Shown: positions 36,735-44,899 of the stretch, piece after piece
Numbering within the stretch: position 1 is the stretch's first letter
Layout of the letters: every line of letters starts with the position of its first letter
Origin: Propionibacteriaceae bacterium
GTDB lineage: Bacteria; Actinomycetota; Actinomycetes; Propionibacteriales; Propionibacteriaceae
DNA length: 64,000 bases
Direction: 5' to 3'
Assembly (NCBI GenBank): GCA_017306015.1
Contig: JAFKJK010000007.1
Location: 558,001 to 622,000, forward strand
Notes under the pieces: model-generated
Seen by the model: only the letters and a program-made list of their open reading frames with translations
What the model was told of the DNA's origin: nothing
Databases searched by the model: none
Made by a program: the position numbers and the translations under genes

Positions 36735-37600
36735 CAGGCCACCGCCCGCTGCGGGGTCAGCAGTGCTCCGGCCGCGGTCAGCGCCTTGCGCCAGGTCGGG
36801 ACGCGGGCGCGTCCGGAGAACACGTCGTAGTCGCGGGCCTCGATCCGCTGCAGGATCCGGGAGTAGAGGGTGAGCGCCGTGCCGACGCACCGCGCGGATG
36901 CCGGTGGCAGCATCGGCACCCCGGTGCGGGCGAGGTCGTACAGCTCCCGGTTGCGGGCGATCTCGAAGGCCATCACGCTGCGCCAGGCGTCGTCGACGCG
37001 CCGCCGCCAGGGGTCGGCGCCGAACCGGGCCAGGTCCTCGGCGGGGACGTACACCCGGCCGCGATCGAGGTCCTCGCCGACGTCGCGGAGGAAGTTGGTC
37101 AGCTGGAACGCGAAGCCGAGCGCGCGGGCCGGCTCGAAGGCGTCCGGTGTCAGGGGCTGCAGCACCGGCAGCATCATCTCCCCGATCACGGCGGCCGAGC
37201 CCTCCATGTAGCCGCACAGGTCGTCCCAGGTGGCGTAGCGGATCCGGGTGAGGTCGAGCTCCATCGCGCCGAAGAAACGGTCGAAGCACTCGGGGGCGAT
37301 GCCGGTCTCGGCCACCGTGTGCGCGATCGCGGCCAGGGTGTCGTCGGCCGGCTCGCCGGCCAGCGCGGCGTCGAAGGACGCCCGGAACGCCGCCAGCGCC
37401 CGGCTGGTCGCCGCGACGTCGACGGTGGTGGCGCCGTCCGCGTCCACGATGTCGTCGGCCAGCCGGCACAGCGCGTACACGGCGTAGACGTGCCGGCGCT
37501 GCTCGACCGGCAGCAGCGCGGTCCCCCAGTAGTAGGTGGTGCCGTACGCGCGGGTCAGCCGCGCGCATTCGGCGTAGCCGGCGGCCAGCTCCACGGTCAT
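36734..37600 (-). CDS. crtB: 15-cis-phytoene synthase
   Basis: 288 residues with the two aspartate-rich motifs (DDIVDADG near 49-56 and FLRDVGEDLDRGRVYVP) and YCWGT-like YYWGTALLP at the N-terminus. It condenses two GGPP into phytoene. The ATG at 37600 overlaps the crtI stop by four bases (ATGA). Confidence 0.95.
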   Translation of the reverse strand: MTVELAAGYAECARLTRAYGTTYYWGTALLPVEQRRHVYAVYALCRLADDIVDADGATTVDVAATSRALAAFRASFDAALAGEPADDTLAAIAHTVAETGIAPECFDRFFGAMELDLTRIRYATWDDLCGYMEGSAAVIGEMMLPVLQPLTPDAFEPARALGFAFQLTNFLRDVGEDLDRGRVYVPAEDLARFGADPWRRRVDDAWRSVMAFEIARNRELYDLARTGVPMLPPASARCVGTALTLYSRILQRIEARDYDVFSGRARVPTWRKALTAAGALLTPQRAVA

Positions 37601-39072
37601 CGCCGGCCCCCGAGGTAGTCGCGGACGCGGGCCGCGGCGAGCTCGCCGCTGATCAGCACCATCGGGACGCCGACGCCCGGCACCGTCCCCGACCCGGCGA
37701 AGAACACGCCCGGCAGCCGGGGTTCGACGTTGCGGGGACGGAACGGGCCGGTCTGCGCGAAGGTGTGGGCGAGGCTGAACGGCGTCCCCATGGCCAGCCC
37801 TTGGGCTGCCCAGTCGGCCGGGGTGACCAGCCGCTCGGTGACGATGTCGTCCGGATACCCGTTCGTCCGCAGGAACCGGGCCAGGCGCTCCCGCGCCGGG
37901 CCGCGCTCGGCCACCCAGTCGAGCCGTGAGCCGAGGTGCGGCACCGGCTCCAGCACGTACAGGACGCTGTGGCCCGGCGGAGCCATGCCGGGTGCGTCCA
38001 GGCTCGGGACGGTGACCAGCCGGGACGGGTCGCTCATCAGCTCCTTGCGCTTGATCAGCTGGTCGAACGAGGCCGTCCACTCGTCCCCGAAATGGATGTT
38101 GTGGTGGGCCACCGCCGGCCCGGGCAGGCCCCGCACGCCGACGTGCCAGACCAGCGCGGACGGGGACCATGCCGCTCCGGTCAGTACCCGTGGCGGCGAG
38201 AGCCGCGGCAGCAGTTCCCGGTAGGCGGTCGGCAGGTCGAGGGTGACGACCGCCGCGTCCACGGCTAGCTTCTCACCGCCGACGACCACCCCGGCGAGTC
38301 TGCCGGTCGCATCGGTGAGCAGCTCGCTGACCGGGCTGTCGTAGCGCACTCCGGCGCCGGCATCGACCAACGCGCCGGCCAGCGCCCGCGGCACCTGGTG
38401 CATGCCCCCTTCGGGGAAGTGGACGCCGGAGACGCAGTCCATGTAGGTGATCACCGCGTAGATGGCCAGCGCCTCGGCCGGCGCCAGGCCCGCATACATC
38501 GCCTGGAACGTGAACAACCGCAGCAGCCGGGGGTCGGTGAGGTGGCGGGAGACTGCCTTCTCCAGCCGTCCGAAGCCACCCAGCCGCACGAGCCTCGCAG
38601 CCGCGACCGGACGGGCGAGCAGGTCGAACACCGAGTCGAAGTTCCGCTCGATGAAGTGGGGCACCTCAGCGTCGTACAGGGCCTCCAGCCAGTCGACGAA
38701 GCCCGGAAAGGCCTCCGCGTCAGCCGTCAGTCCCCGGCTGCGCAACTCGGCGACCTGGGCGGCGACACCGGACCGGACGAGCAGTTCGGACCCGTCCGCG
38801 AAGACACCGCGGTAGGCCGGGTCCAGCTTCCGCAGCGGGAGGAGCGAGGTGCGATCGCGGCCCAGCCGGGCGAAGGCGCGGTCCAGCAGGTGCGGCATGG
38901 TGAGGACGGTCGGGCCGGCGTCGAAGACGAACCCGTCGGAGTTGAGCGTTGCCGCCCGTCCGCCGGGCTCCCCGGCCCGTTCCAGCACGACGACGTCGTG
39001 ACCGTCGCCGACCAGGTGGGCGGCGGCCGACAGCCCGGCCAGGCCGGCCCCCACCACGGCGACCCGGCTCAT
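37597..39072 (-). CDS. crtI: Phytoene desaturase
   Basis: 491 residues. N-terminal FAD motif VVGAGLAGLSAAAHLVGDGH, GGRAATLNSDGFVFDAGPT, and C-terminal GVFFAGSGTVPGVGVPMVL. It converts phytoene to lycopene by four desaturations using FAD. It overlaps crtE by four bases (ATGA). Confidence 0.95.
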   Translation of the reverse strand: MSRVAVVGAGLAGLSAAAHLVGDGHDVVVLERAGEPGGRAATLNSDGFVFDAGPTVLTMPHLLDRAFARLGRDRTSLLPLRKLDPAYRGVFADGSELLVRSGVAAQVAELRSRGLTADAEAFPGFVDWLEALYDAEVPHFIERNFDSVFDLLARPVAAARLVRLGGFGRLEKAVSRHLTDPRLLRLFTFQAMYAGLAPAEALAIYAVITYMDCVSGVHFPEGGMHQVPRALAGALVDAGAGVRYDSPVSELLTDATGRLAGVVVGGEKLAVDAAVVTLDLPTAYRELLPRLSPPRVLTGAAWSPSALVWHVGVRGLPGPAVAHHNIHFGDEWTASFDQLIKRKELMSDPSRLVTVPSLDAPGMAPPGHSVLYVLEPVPHLGSRLDWVAERGPARERLARFLRTNGYPDDIVTERLVTPADWAAQGLAMGTPFSLAHTFAQTGPFRPRNVEPRLPGVFFAGSGTVPGVGVPMVLISGELAAARVRDYLGGRR

Positions 39073-40184
39073 GCGGTCCGCCAGGCGACGCGCCGGGCCA
39101 ACGCCCGGAGCCCGGCCACGGCGGCGGGGTCGATGGCGGGCTCGTCGAGCGCGATGTACGCGGCGGCGACCGCGTCCTCGATCATTGTCTCGACCTCGGC
39201 GATCACGCCTGAGCGGACCAGCTCGCCCTGAATGTCGGCGACCAGCCGGGCCGACGCCCGTGGCGAGGACGCCCGCCGCAGCGCGCTGCGCCACCGCGGC
39301 GAGAACCGGTCGTCGGCCAGAGCCATCAGGACGGTCGGTTTGCCGGCGACGATGTCGTCCCCGACCGGCTTCCCGGTGGCGGCCGGGTCGCCGATCACCC
39401 CGAGGACGTCGTCGCGGAGCGCGAACGCCTCCCCGACGGCGAGCCCGTAGCGCTCCAGGGCGGCCAGTGTGTCCGGCGCAGCGCCGGCGGCGGTGGCGCC
39501 CAGCTGAAGCGGCCGCCACACGGTGTAGGCGCCGGACTTCGCCCGGGCCACCTCCCGGGCGTGGCCGAAGTCGCGGCGCCCGTTGGCCGCACCGACGAGG
39601 TCCCTGCCCTGGCCCATCATCAGTTCGATGACCAGCGTCCGCCACGCCGCGAGCAGTGGTGCGGGCAGGCTGGCCGCGAGCAGGTCCGCCTCGCTGTGCG
39701 CGAGGTCGCCGGCGAGGATGGCGATGTTCTCCCCGTACCGCTGCGGGTCACCGATGCCACGCAGGGTCCGATGCTGCGTCCGTGCGCTGGCGTGGACGGA
39801 CGGACGCCCGCGCCGGGTCTCGGAGCCGTCCATCACGTCGTCGTGGATCAGCGCGAACACATGGAGCAGTTCCAGCGCGGCCCCGGCGCGAACCACGTCC
39901 GCCCGGCCCCGCCCGTCCCGCTGGCCACCGGCCGCGACCCAGCCCCAGTGGGCCATCCGCGGCCGGAACCGTTTGCCGCCGGAGGAGACCATCGCCTCGA
40001 GAAGGTCCAGCACGGAGTCCGTGTGCAACACGCCGTCGCGCGGTACCACCGACCGGGCCAGTCCTGTCCAGGTGGAGCGGAGCGAGGCGATCGTCTCCGC
40101 GACCAGGGCCTCGACCTCCGCCACGGTCTCGGTGTCGGTCAGTTGCCACGGGGAGAGGTCGTGCCGGGCGTCCAGCAATGTCAT
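39069..40184 (-). CDS. crtE: Geranylgeranyl diphosphate synthase
   Basis: 371 residues of the trans-prenyltransferase family. GGKRFRPRM, the first aspartate-rich motif LIHDDVMDGSETRRGRPS and the second region LRDDVLGVIGDPAATGKPVGDD, which keeps two of the three aspartates typical of many actinobacterial CrtE. It makes C20 diphosphate for CrtB. The N-terminal ~20 residues are an extension. It overlaps idi (ATGA). Confidence 0.94.
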   Translation of the reverse strand: MTLLDARHDLSPWQLTDTETVAEVEALVAETIASLRSTWTGLARSVVPRDGVLHTDSVLDLLEAMVSSGGKRFRPRMAHWGWVAAGGQRDGRGRADVVRAGAALELLHVFALIHDDVMDGSETRRGRPSVHASARTQHRTLRGIGDPQRYGENIAILAGDLAHSEADLLAASLPAPLLAAWRTLVIELMMGQGRDLVGAANGRRDFGHAREVARAKSGAYTVWRPLQLGATAAGAAPDTLAALERYGLAVGEAFALRDDVLGVIGDPAATGKPVGDDIVAGKPTVLMALADDRFSPRWRSALRRASSPRASARLVADIQGELVRSGVIAEVETMIEDAVAAAYIALDEPAIDPAAVAGLRALARRVAWRTA

Positions 40185-40729
40185 GCGGCACCGGCCTTCC
40201 GCAGTTCGGCATCGAGCAGCGGCACCTGCAGCGCGCACCAGGGACTTACCAGCTCCGGTGCGCCGGCGACGACCTGGACGAGGTCCGCCCAGGTCACCCA
40301 GCCGGTGTCGGCGACCTCGGCCGGGTCCGGCCGCAGGGGACCGGCCAATCGCCCGATCCAGACCGGGCAGGCTTCGTCCTCGACGATGCCGGAAGCATCG
40401 ACCGCCCGATAGCCGAAATCGGGCAGGACCAGGCTCAGGCCGGTGACCCCGGCGCCCAGCTCGTCGCGGACCCGGCGGAGGACGGCGACGTCGGCTGCCT
40501 CGCCGGGACGCGGGTGCCCGCAGCACGAGTTCGTCCACACCCCCGGCCAGGTCGGCTTGCCGAGTGCGCGGCGGGTCAGCAGCACCCTGCCGTGGTCGTC
40601 GAACAGGTAACTGGAGAACGCGAGATGCCGGGGAGTGTCCGCGGTGTGCACCGCCAGCCGCGGGGCATGCCCGACTGGCCGGTCGTACTCGTCGAGGAGC
40701 ACCACCAGGTCTTCGCTCTCCGGGTTCAT
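40181..40729 (-). CDS. idi: Isopentenyl-diphosphate delta-isomerase, type I
   Basis: 182 residues, Nudix fold, with the active-site cysteine in TNSCCGHPRPGE and glutamate in GIVEDEACPV. It interconverts IPP and DMAPP, priming CrtE. It overlaps the upstream TspO-like gene (ATGA) and crtE. Confidence 0.95.
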   Translation of the reverse strand: MNPESEDLVVLLDEYDRPVGHAPRLAVHTADTPRHLAFSSYLFDDHGRVLLTRRALGKPTWPGVWTNSCCGHPRPGEAADVAVLRRVRDELGAGVTGLSLVLPDFGYRAVDASGIVEDEACPVWIGRLAGPLRPDPAEVADTGWVTWADLVQVVAGAPELVSPWCALQVPLLDAELRKAGAA

Positions 40730-41532
40730 CCGCGCGTCCCCGTTCGGGCTGGTACCCCTACAGGCTCATCGGAGCGGCGCAGGCGGGACAAGGCCGTCAC
40801 GATCAGCACTACTGCTGCGGCGACCGCTGCGGCCGTCCCGGCCAGGGCGGACGGCGGTTCGCCGGCCAGTCGGCCGACGGCGATCCAGGCCAGTCCCCAG
40901 CCCATCGCCAGGGCGACGGCGACCCGCGCGCCCAGCACCCGGGACAGCAGGACGCCGATCACCGCGGCGGTGGCGAGCACGACCACGGCCAGCCACTCGG
41001 CCGCCAGCGGCGAGGGATCGATCCCCGAGGCGACGAGGGCGGCGGTGATGTTCGCGACGGTGGCGACAGCCGTCCAGCCGAGGTAGAGGCCGAACGTCCC
41101 GTCGACGACGAGCTTGTCCACGGGTGCCTCGGCACCGATGACTCCGAGGCGGCGGACGAGTTCGCCGAGCACGGCCACCAGCGCGACGATCACCGCGACG
41201 CTCGCCCACAGCCACCCGGCCTGCGTGACCAGCAACCAGGCCCCGTTCAGCACCATCGAGGCTGCTGCCAGGCCACCGATGCTGCGCAGGCGCGGCGACG
41301 CTGCGTTGGCCGGCAGCCACTGCCAGACGACGTAGGCGAGCAGGCCCGCGTAGATGACGGACCAGATCGAGAACGCCGGACCGGCTGGCGCGACCAGCGT
41401 CGCCGTCGCCGACAGGCTGCCGCCGGCGCTCTCCTCCACCCTGCTTCCGAAGACTCCGAGACCGAAGAGGGTACCGAGCACCATGAAGGCTGCCGCGACG
41501 GTCACCACGACCTGACGGACCCTGTCCTGCAT
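40726..41532 (-). CDS. TspO/tryptophan-rich-sensory-type membrane protein, first gene of the crt operon
   Basis: 268 residues with seven or eight predicted transmembrane helices and the segment PAGPAFSIWSVIYAGLLAYV, which resembles the TspO/MBR tryptophan-rich family. It is longer than classic five-helix TspO (~160 residues). GGAGGAGAG precedes the ATG at 41532; an upstream GTG/ATG extension is less likely. Its stop overlaps idi (ATGA), so it belongs to the carotenoid operon. TspO proteins bind tetrapyrroles and affect pigment genes in Rhodobacter. A porphyrin- or light-linked role here is inference. Confidence 0.65.
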   Translation of the reverse strand: MQDRVRQVVVTVAAAFMVLGTLFGLGVFGSRVEESAGGSLSATATLVAPAGPAFSIWSVIYAGLLAYVVWQWLPANAASPRLRSIGGLAAASMVLNGAWLLVTQAGWLWASVAVIVALVAVLGELVRRLGVIGAEAPVDKLVVDGTFGLYLGWTAVATVANITAALVASGIDPSPLAAEWLAVVVLATAAVIGVLLSRVLGARVAVALAMGWGLAWIAVGRLAGEPPSALAGTAAAVAAAVVLIVTALSRLRRSDEPVGVPARTGTRG

Positions 41533-41554
41533 CTCTCCTCCTGCGTCCCAACCT

Positions 41555-41624
41555 TTGACAGACACTGCCACGGTCGTACCCTCACTCGACAGACTGCGCG
41601 TGAAACCCTAGACAAACTGCGTAG
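41555..41624. promoter_or_regulatory. Direct-repeat operator candidate between the crt operon and its B12 photoregulator
   Basis: Three direct copies of TNGACA-(G/A)AC-(NN)TGC: TTGACAGACACTGC from 41555, TCGACAGACTGC from 41586 and TAGACAAACTGC from 41609 (spacings 31 and 23 bp) in the 136-bp divergent region. CarH-type regulators contact direct repeats with successive MerR domains. The 41586 and 41609 copies also look like a -35/-10 pair 17 bp apart for the regulator gene. Confidence 0.5.
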
Positions 41625-41668
41625 CCTGCGCGTTCGCCGGTGCCGGCAGCCATAGGATCGCCACCGTC

Positions 41669-42523
41669 ATGGTCACCATCAAGAAGGCCGCTGCGATCAC
41701 CGGGGTCCCCGAGCACACCCTCCGGGCCTGGGAGCGTCGCTACGACCTGATCAGCACCGCCAGGACCGAAGCCGGCTATCGGGTCTACGACGAGGCGGCG
41801 CTGGAGCGCATCCGGGCGATGAACGACCTTGTCCGGGCCGGCTGGGCGCCGAGGGACGCGGCGGTGGAGGCGGCCCGCAACGGCCGGGGCCCGGTCGAGC
41901 GGGACGCCGATGAGCGGCTGCTGCGGGCGGCGGCCGACCTGGACGACGACGGCGTCGCCCGGGTCCTCGACGAGCAGTTCGCCCGCGGCTCCTTCGAGAC
42001 CGTGGTGGACGGGTGGTTGATGCCCGCCCTGGTCCGGCTGGGCCGGGCGTGGGCCGACCAGGAGGTGTCGGTGGCCGGAGAGCACCTCGTCAGCGCGGTG
42101 ACGATGCGCCGACTCGCCGTCGCCTACGAGGACGCCGGAGGCGGGCGGGGCGGACCGGTCGTCCTCGTCGGCGCCCCACCGGGGGTGGAGCACGAACTGA
42201 GCCTGCTGGCGTTCGCCACCGCTGCCCGCCGGGCTGGGGTGAACACGGTCTACCTCGGCGCCCAGGTGCCACCGGAGGCCTGGCGGCTGGCTGTGCTCAA
42301 GGTGAAGGCGAAGGCCGCCGTCAGCTCACTGCACCGCCGCACCGACGCCGTCCGCCTCGTCCCCGTCGCCGAGGCGCTCGCGGACGTTCGCGGGCTCGAT
42401 CTGTGGACGGGTGGTCGCCACCAGCACCGGGCACCGGCCCCCTTCCGTCCGCTCGGGCACTCGATCTCGGCGGCCGCCGCGCGGCTCGCCGGACGCCGTC
42501 CGGGGCCGGCACCGGCCGTCTGA
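41669..42523 (+). CDS. MerR-family B12-dependent photoreceptor/repressor (CarH/LitR type)
   Basis: 284 residues. MerR winged helix at 2-70 (TIKKAAAITGVPEHTLRAWE, RRYDLI). The four-helix B12-binding bundle (about 80-155) has the CarH signature W-x9-E-H (W128, E138, H139). The Rossmann-like B12-binding domain (163-245) has H175 in GVEHELSLL as the expected lower cobalt ligand. Such proteins bind adenosylcobalamin in the dark, repress crt genes and release DNA in light. The residue after W128 is alanine, whereas Thermus CarH has the photo-adduct histidine there. The proline-rich tail of about 40 residues is extra. It is divergent from the carotenoid operon. Confidence 0.9.
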   Translation: MVTIKKAAAITGVPEHTLRAWERRYDLISTARTEAGYRVYDEAALERIRAMNDLVRAGWAPRDAAVEAARNGRGPVERDADERLLRAAADLDDDGVARVLDEQFARGSFETVVDGWLMPALVRLGRAWADQEVSVAGEHLVSAVTMRRLAVAYEDAGGGRGGPVVLVGAPPGVEHELSLLAFATAARRAGVNTVYLGAQVPPEAWRLAVLKVKAKAAVSSLHRRTDAVRLVPVAEALADVRGLDLWTGGRHQHRAPAPFRPLGHSISAAAARLAGRRPGPAPAV

Positions 42524-42569
42524 CCGCACTCCCGTCCGGCCTCCGGCCCGAGCCGATGGGCCGGCGCCG

Positions 42570-43064
42570 TCAGCGGGGCCCGGCGAGCCGGGAGCGCAGC
42601 ACCAGCGGCATGACCAGCCAGACTCCGGTGAACGCGATCCCGGCGACCACGAACGCAACCAGCGCGGCGGTCTCGCCGAGGACGAACCCGAAGACCAGGG
42701 TGGTCACCAGCGTGATCGTCACGGCGAGCGCGACCAGGCCGACCTTGGCCAGCACGTCGGAGGTCGTGACCAGCGCCTCCTTCACATGTCTGCGGAACAG
42801 GATCCGGTGCAGGCTGACCGGCGCCACCACGAGGAGCGTCGCCAGCGCGGCGAAGCCGACAGCGCCGAGGAAGACGCCCAGCATCGCCGGGCTGAGCGAG
42901 GTGAACCGCGCCTGGAACGGCACGGTGAGCAGGAAGCCGGAGAGGATCTGGATGCCGGTCTGCGTCACCCGCACCTCCTGCAGCAGTTCGCTCCAGTTGC
43001 GGTCGCTGCGTTCCGCTGCCGTCTCGCGGCGCTCGGGCTGCGTGGGCTCGCGTTCCTCAGTCAT
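42570..43064 (-). CDS. DUF6328-type membrane protein
   Basis: 164 residues. A charged N-terminus with WSELLQEVRVTQTGIQILSG is followed by four transmembrane helices (about 40-60, 68-92, 108-130, 133-155). The pattern matches the actinobacterial DUF6328 family, of unknown function. It converges with the B12 photoregulator gene (46-bp gap). Confidence 0.8.
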   Translation of the reverse strand: MTEEREPTQPERRETAAERSDRNWSELLQEVRVTQTGIQILSGFLLTVPFQARFTSLSPAMLGVFLGAVGFAALATLLVVAPVSLHRILFRRHVKEALVTTSDVLAKVGLVALAVTITLVTTLVFGFVLGETAALVAFVVAGIAFTGVWLVMPLVLRSRLAGPR

Positions 43065-43115
43065 CCGATTCCCTCTCCACCGCCGATGCCGAACCTGCGC
43101 CGGCCGGGCTGGGCG

Positions 43116-43877
43116 TCACTCGGCCGGGCATGGGCGTGACTCCTCGGGTGCGTATGGCCGGCGGGCCCGAAACGTGTGCAGGATCCCACGTTGCCAACCC
43201 TGGACGTCCTGGCGTGCGATGTCGACGAAGCCGGCTTCGGCGAGCCGGCGCGCAAACCTCTCGGTGGCGTCGAAGTCGCGGACGCTCCGCCACAGGTACA
43301 CGTACAGGCCGGGGTGCCCGCCGACCAGGGCGGCGAGCGGGATCACGACGAGCCAGCAGACGAGGGTCCAGACCAGGCCGGCCAGCCGGCGTCCGGCGAC
43401 GGAGTACTCCTGGACCACGAGCCAGCCGCCGGGGCGCAACTGGCACAGCGCCGAGCGCGCCACCCGGTCACGGTCGCGGTCCGGCACGTTGCGGAACAGG
43501 TACGCCGCCAGGATCCCGTCCACCGGCCCGAGGCGGAGTTCCGGCAAGGCCTCCGCGCTGGCCTGGACGAAGCGGACGCCGTCCGGCCAGGCCTTGCCGG
43601 CGGCCCGGGCGAGCATGCCGACCGAGGCGTCCACCCCGACGACGGACGCTCCCGGGAGGGCTCTCAGCAGCGCGGCGGTGGACGAGCCTGAGCCGCAGCC
43701 CAGGTCGAGCAGGCACGGCGCGTCCCGGTCCAGCCGGTCGGCGAGGGCGCTCGCGGCCTCGGCCAAGTGCCGGTGGTAGCCCGGGTTCAGCGCGGTCAGC
43801 AGGTCGTAGCGTCCCGCCGCGCGATCGAACTCGTCCGCCAACTCCGGCTCGGTGTCCACGCGGCCACCGTAGGGCAC
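43116..43877 (-). CDS. Class I SAM-dependent methyltransferase
   Basis: 253 residues, UbiE/MenG-like: D-R-A-A-G-R-Y-D-x-L-T at the N-terminus, motif I LLDLGCGSGSSTAALL (about 56-71), VVGVDASVGMLA, and a membrane-associating hydrophobic helix (LVWTLVCWLVVIPLAALVGG). Similar methyltransferases sit in actinobacterial aromatic-carotenoid clusters (crtT in S. griseus), so a carotenoid, quinone or lipid substrate is possible. It is not in the crt operon. The start may instead be GTG 43859. Confidence 0.85.
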   Translation of the reverse strand: MPYGGRVDTEPELADEFDRAAGRYDLLTALNPGYHRHLAEAASALADRLDRDAPCLLDLGCGSGSSTAALLRALPGASVVGVDASVGMLARAAGKAWPDGVRFVQASAEALPELRLGPVDGILAAYLFRNVPDRDRDRVARSALCQLRPGGWLVVQEYSVAGRRLAGLVWTLVCWLVVIPLAALVGGHPGLYVYLWRSVRDFDATERFARRLAEAGFVDIARQDVQGWQRGILHTFRARRPYAPEESRPCPAE

Positions 43878-43967
43878 CGACCGGCTGTCGTGAGCCTCGA
43901 ATCGCCATCGTGGCGCTCAAGTGGCCGAGGATCTGCGCTCGCCGGCAGGCCGGTGGCGGGCCCTCCG

Positions 43968-43993
43968 GATTGGCCGGAAGTCGCCGCGGGTAC
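43968..43993 (+). promoter_or_regulatory. SigB-like promoter of the SDR gene
   Basis: GATT (43968-43971), 16-bp spacer, GGGTAC (43988-43993), fitting the Streptomyces SigB form GNNT-N14-16-GGGTAY. It lies only 9 bp before the ATG, so the transcript would be nearly leaderless. Confidence 0.5.
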
Positions 43994-44002
43994 TGCGGGT
44001 GG

Positions 44003-44899
44003 ATGACCGAGTCCGATCAGTCGCCGTCCAGCGACGCCCAGAACACGAACTTCCCGCCCCAGGAGCAGCAGCCGCCCGGCCTGACGAGCCGGATGGATCC
44101 CCCGCCCGACCACGGCGAGGAGTCCTACGTCGGCCACGGCCTGCTGGCGGGCCGGCGCGCCCTGATCACCGGCGGCGATTCCGGCATCGGCCGCGCCGTC
44201 GCGATCGCCTTCGCCCGCGAAGGAGCGGACGTGGCGATCTGCTACCTGCCGCAGGAGCAGCCGGACGCGGACGCGACCGCTGCCCTGATCGAGCAGGCCG
44301 GCGCGCGGGCCGTGACGATCGCCGAGGACCTGACCGACGTCGAGGCCTGCCGCCGAGCGGTCGCCGCCGCCGTGGACGGACTCGGCGGGTTGGACATCCT
44401 GGTGAACAACGCCGGCTTCCACTTCACCAAGGACCAGTCGGGGACGCTGGAAGGGCTCGAGCCCGAACTCGTCGACCGTGTCCTGCACACCAACCTGGCC
44501 GCGCCGCTGTGGCTGGCCCAGGCCGCGCTCCCCCACCTCGGGAAGGGGTCGGTGATCATCAACACCAGCTCGATCCAGGCCTACGAACCGTCCGGGCACC
44601 TGCTGGACTACGCGGCGACCAAGGCCGCCGTCAACAGCATCACCGTCAACCTGGCCGAGCAACTCGGGCCGAAGGGGATCCGGGTGAACGCCGTCGCGCC
44701 CGGGCCGATCTGGACGCCGCTGCAGCCGGCCACCCGGACCGCCGAGGAGGTAGCCAACTTCGGAGCCGACAGCCCGCTGGGCCGCGCGGGCCAGCCTGCC
44801 GAGGTGGCCCCGGCGTACGTCTTCCTTGCGTCCGAGGCGACCGCCAGCTACGTGTCGGGCAGCATCCTCGGGGTGACCGGAGGCAAGGCGACCTTCTAG
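44003..44899 (+). CDS. Short-chain dehydrogenase/reductase of the YghA/general-stress-39 type
   Basis: 298 residues. A ~45-residue N-terminal extension rich in Pro/Gln (RMDPPPDHGEESYVGHGLLA) precedes the Rossmann motif TGGDSGIGRA, NNAG, catalytic SSIQAYEPSGHLLDYAATK (Ser, Tyr-x3-Lys) and PGPIWTPLQPA. It is an NAD(P)-dependent oxidoreductase of unknown substrate. Homologues of this extended type are stress-induced. Its TAG stop overlaps the stop of the convergent flavoprotein gene. Confidence 0.92.
   Translation: MTESDQSPSSDAQNTNFPPQEQQPPGLTSRMDPPPDHGEESYVGHGLLAGRRALITGGDSGIGRAVAIAFAREGADVAICYLPQEQPDADATAALIEQAGARAVTIAEDLTDVEACRRAVAAAVDGLGGLDILVNNAGFHFTKDQSGTLEGLEPELVDRVLHTNLAAPLWLAQAALPHLGKGSVIINTSSIQAYEPSGHLLDYAATKAAVNSITVNLAEQLGPKGIRVNAVAPGPIWTPLQPATRTAEEVANFGADSPLGRAGQPAEVAPAYVFLASEATASYVSGSILGVTGGKATF

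Noticed and set aside
41576-41606. SigB-type promoter for the crt operon (minus strand GGGTTT ... GGGTAC)
   Set aside because: The GGTTT to GGGTAC spacer is 21 bp, too long for the 15-17 bp consensus. The direct repeats explain the region better.
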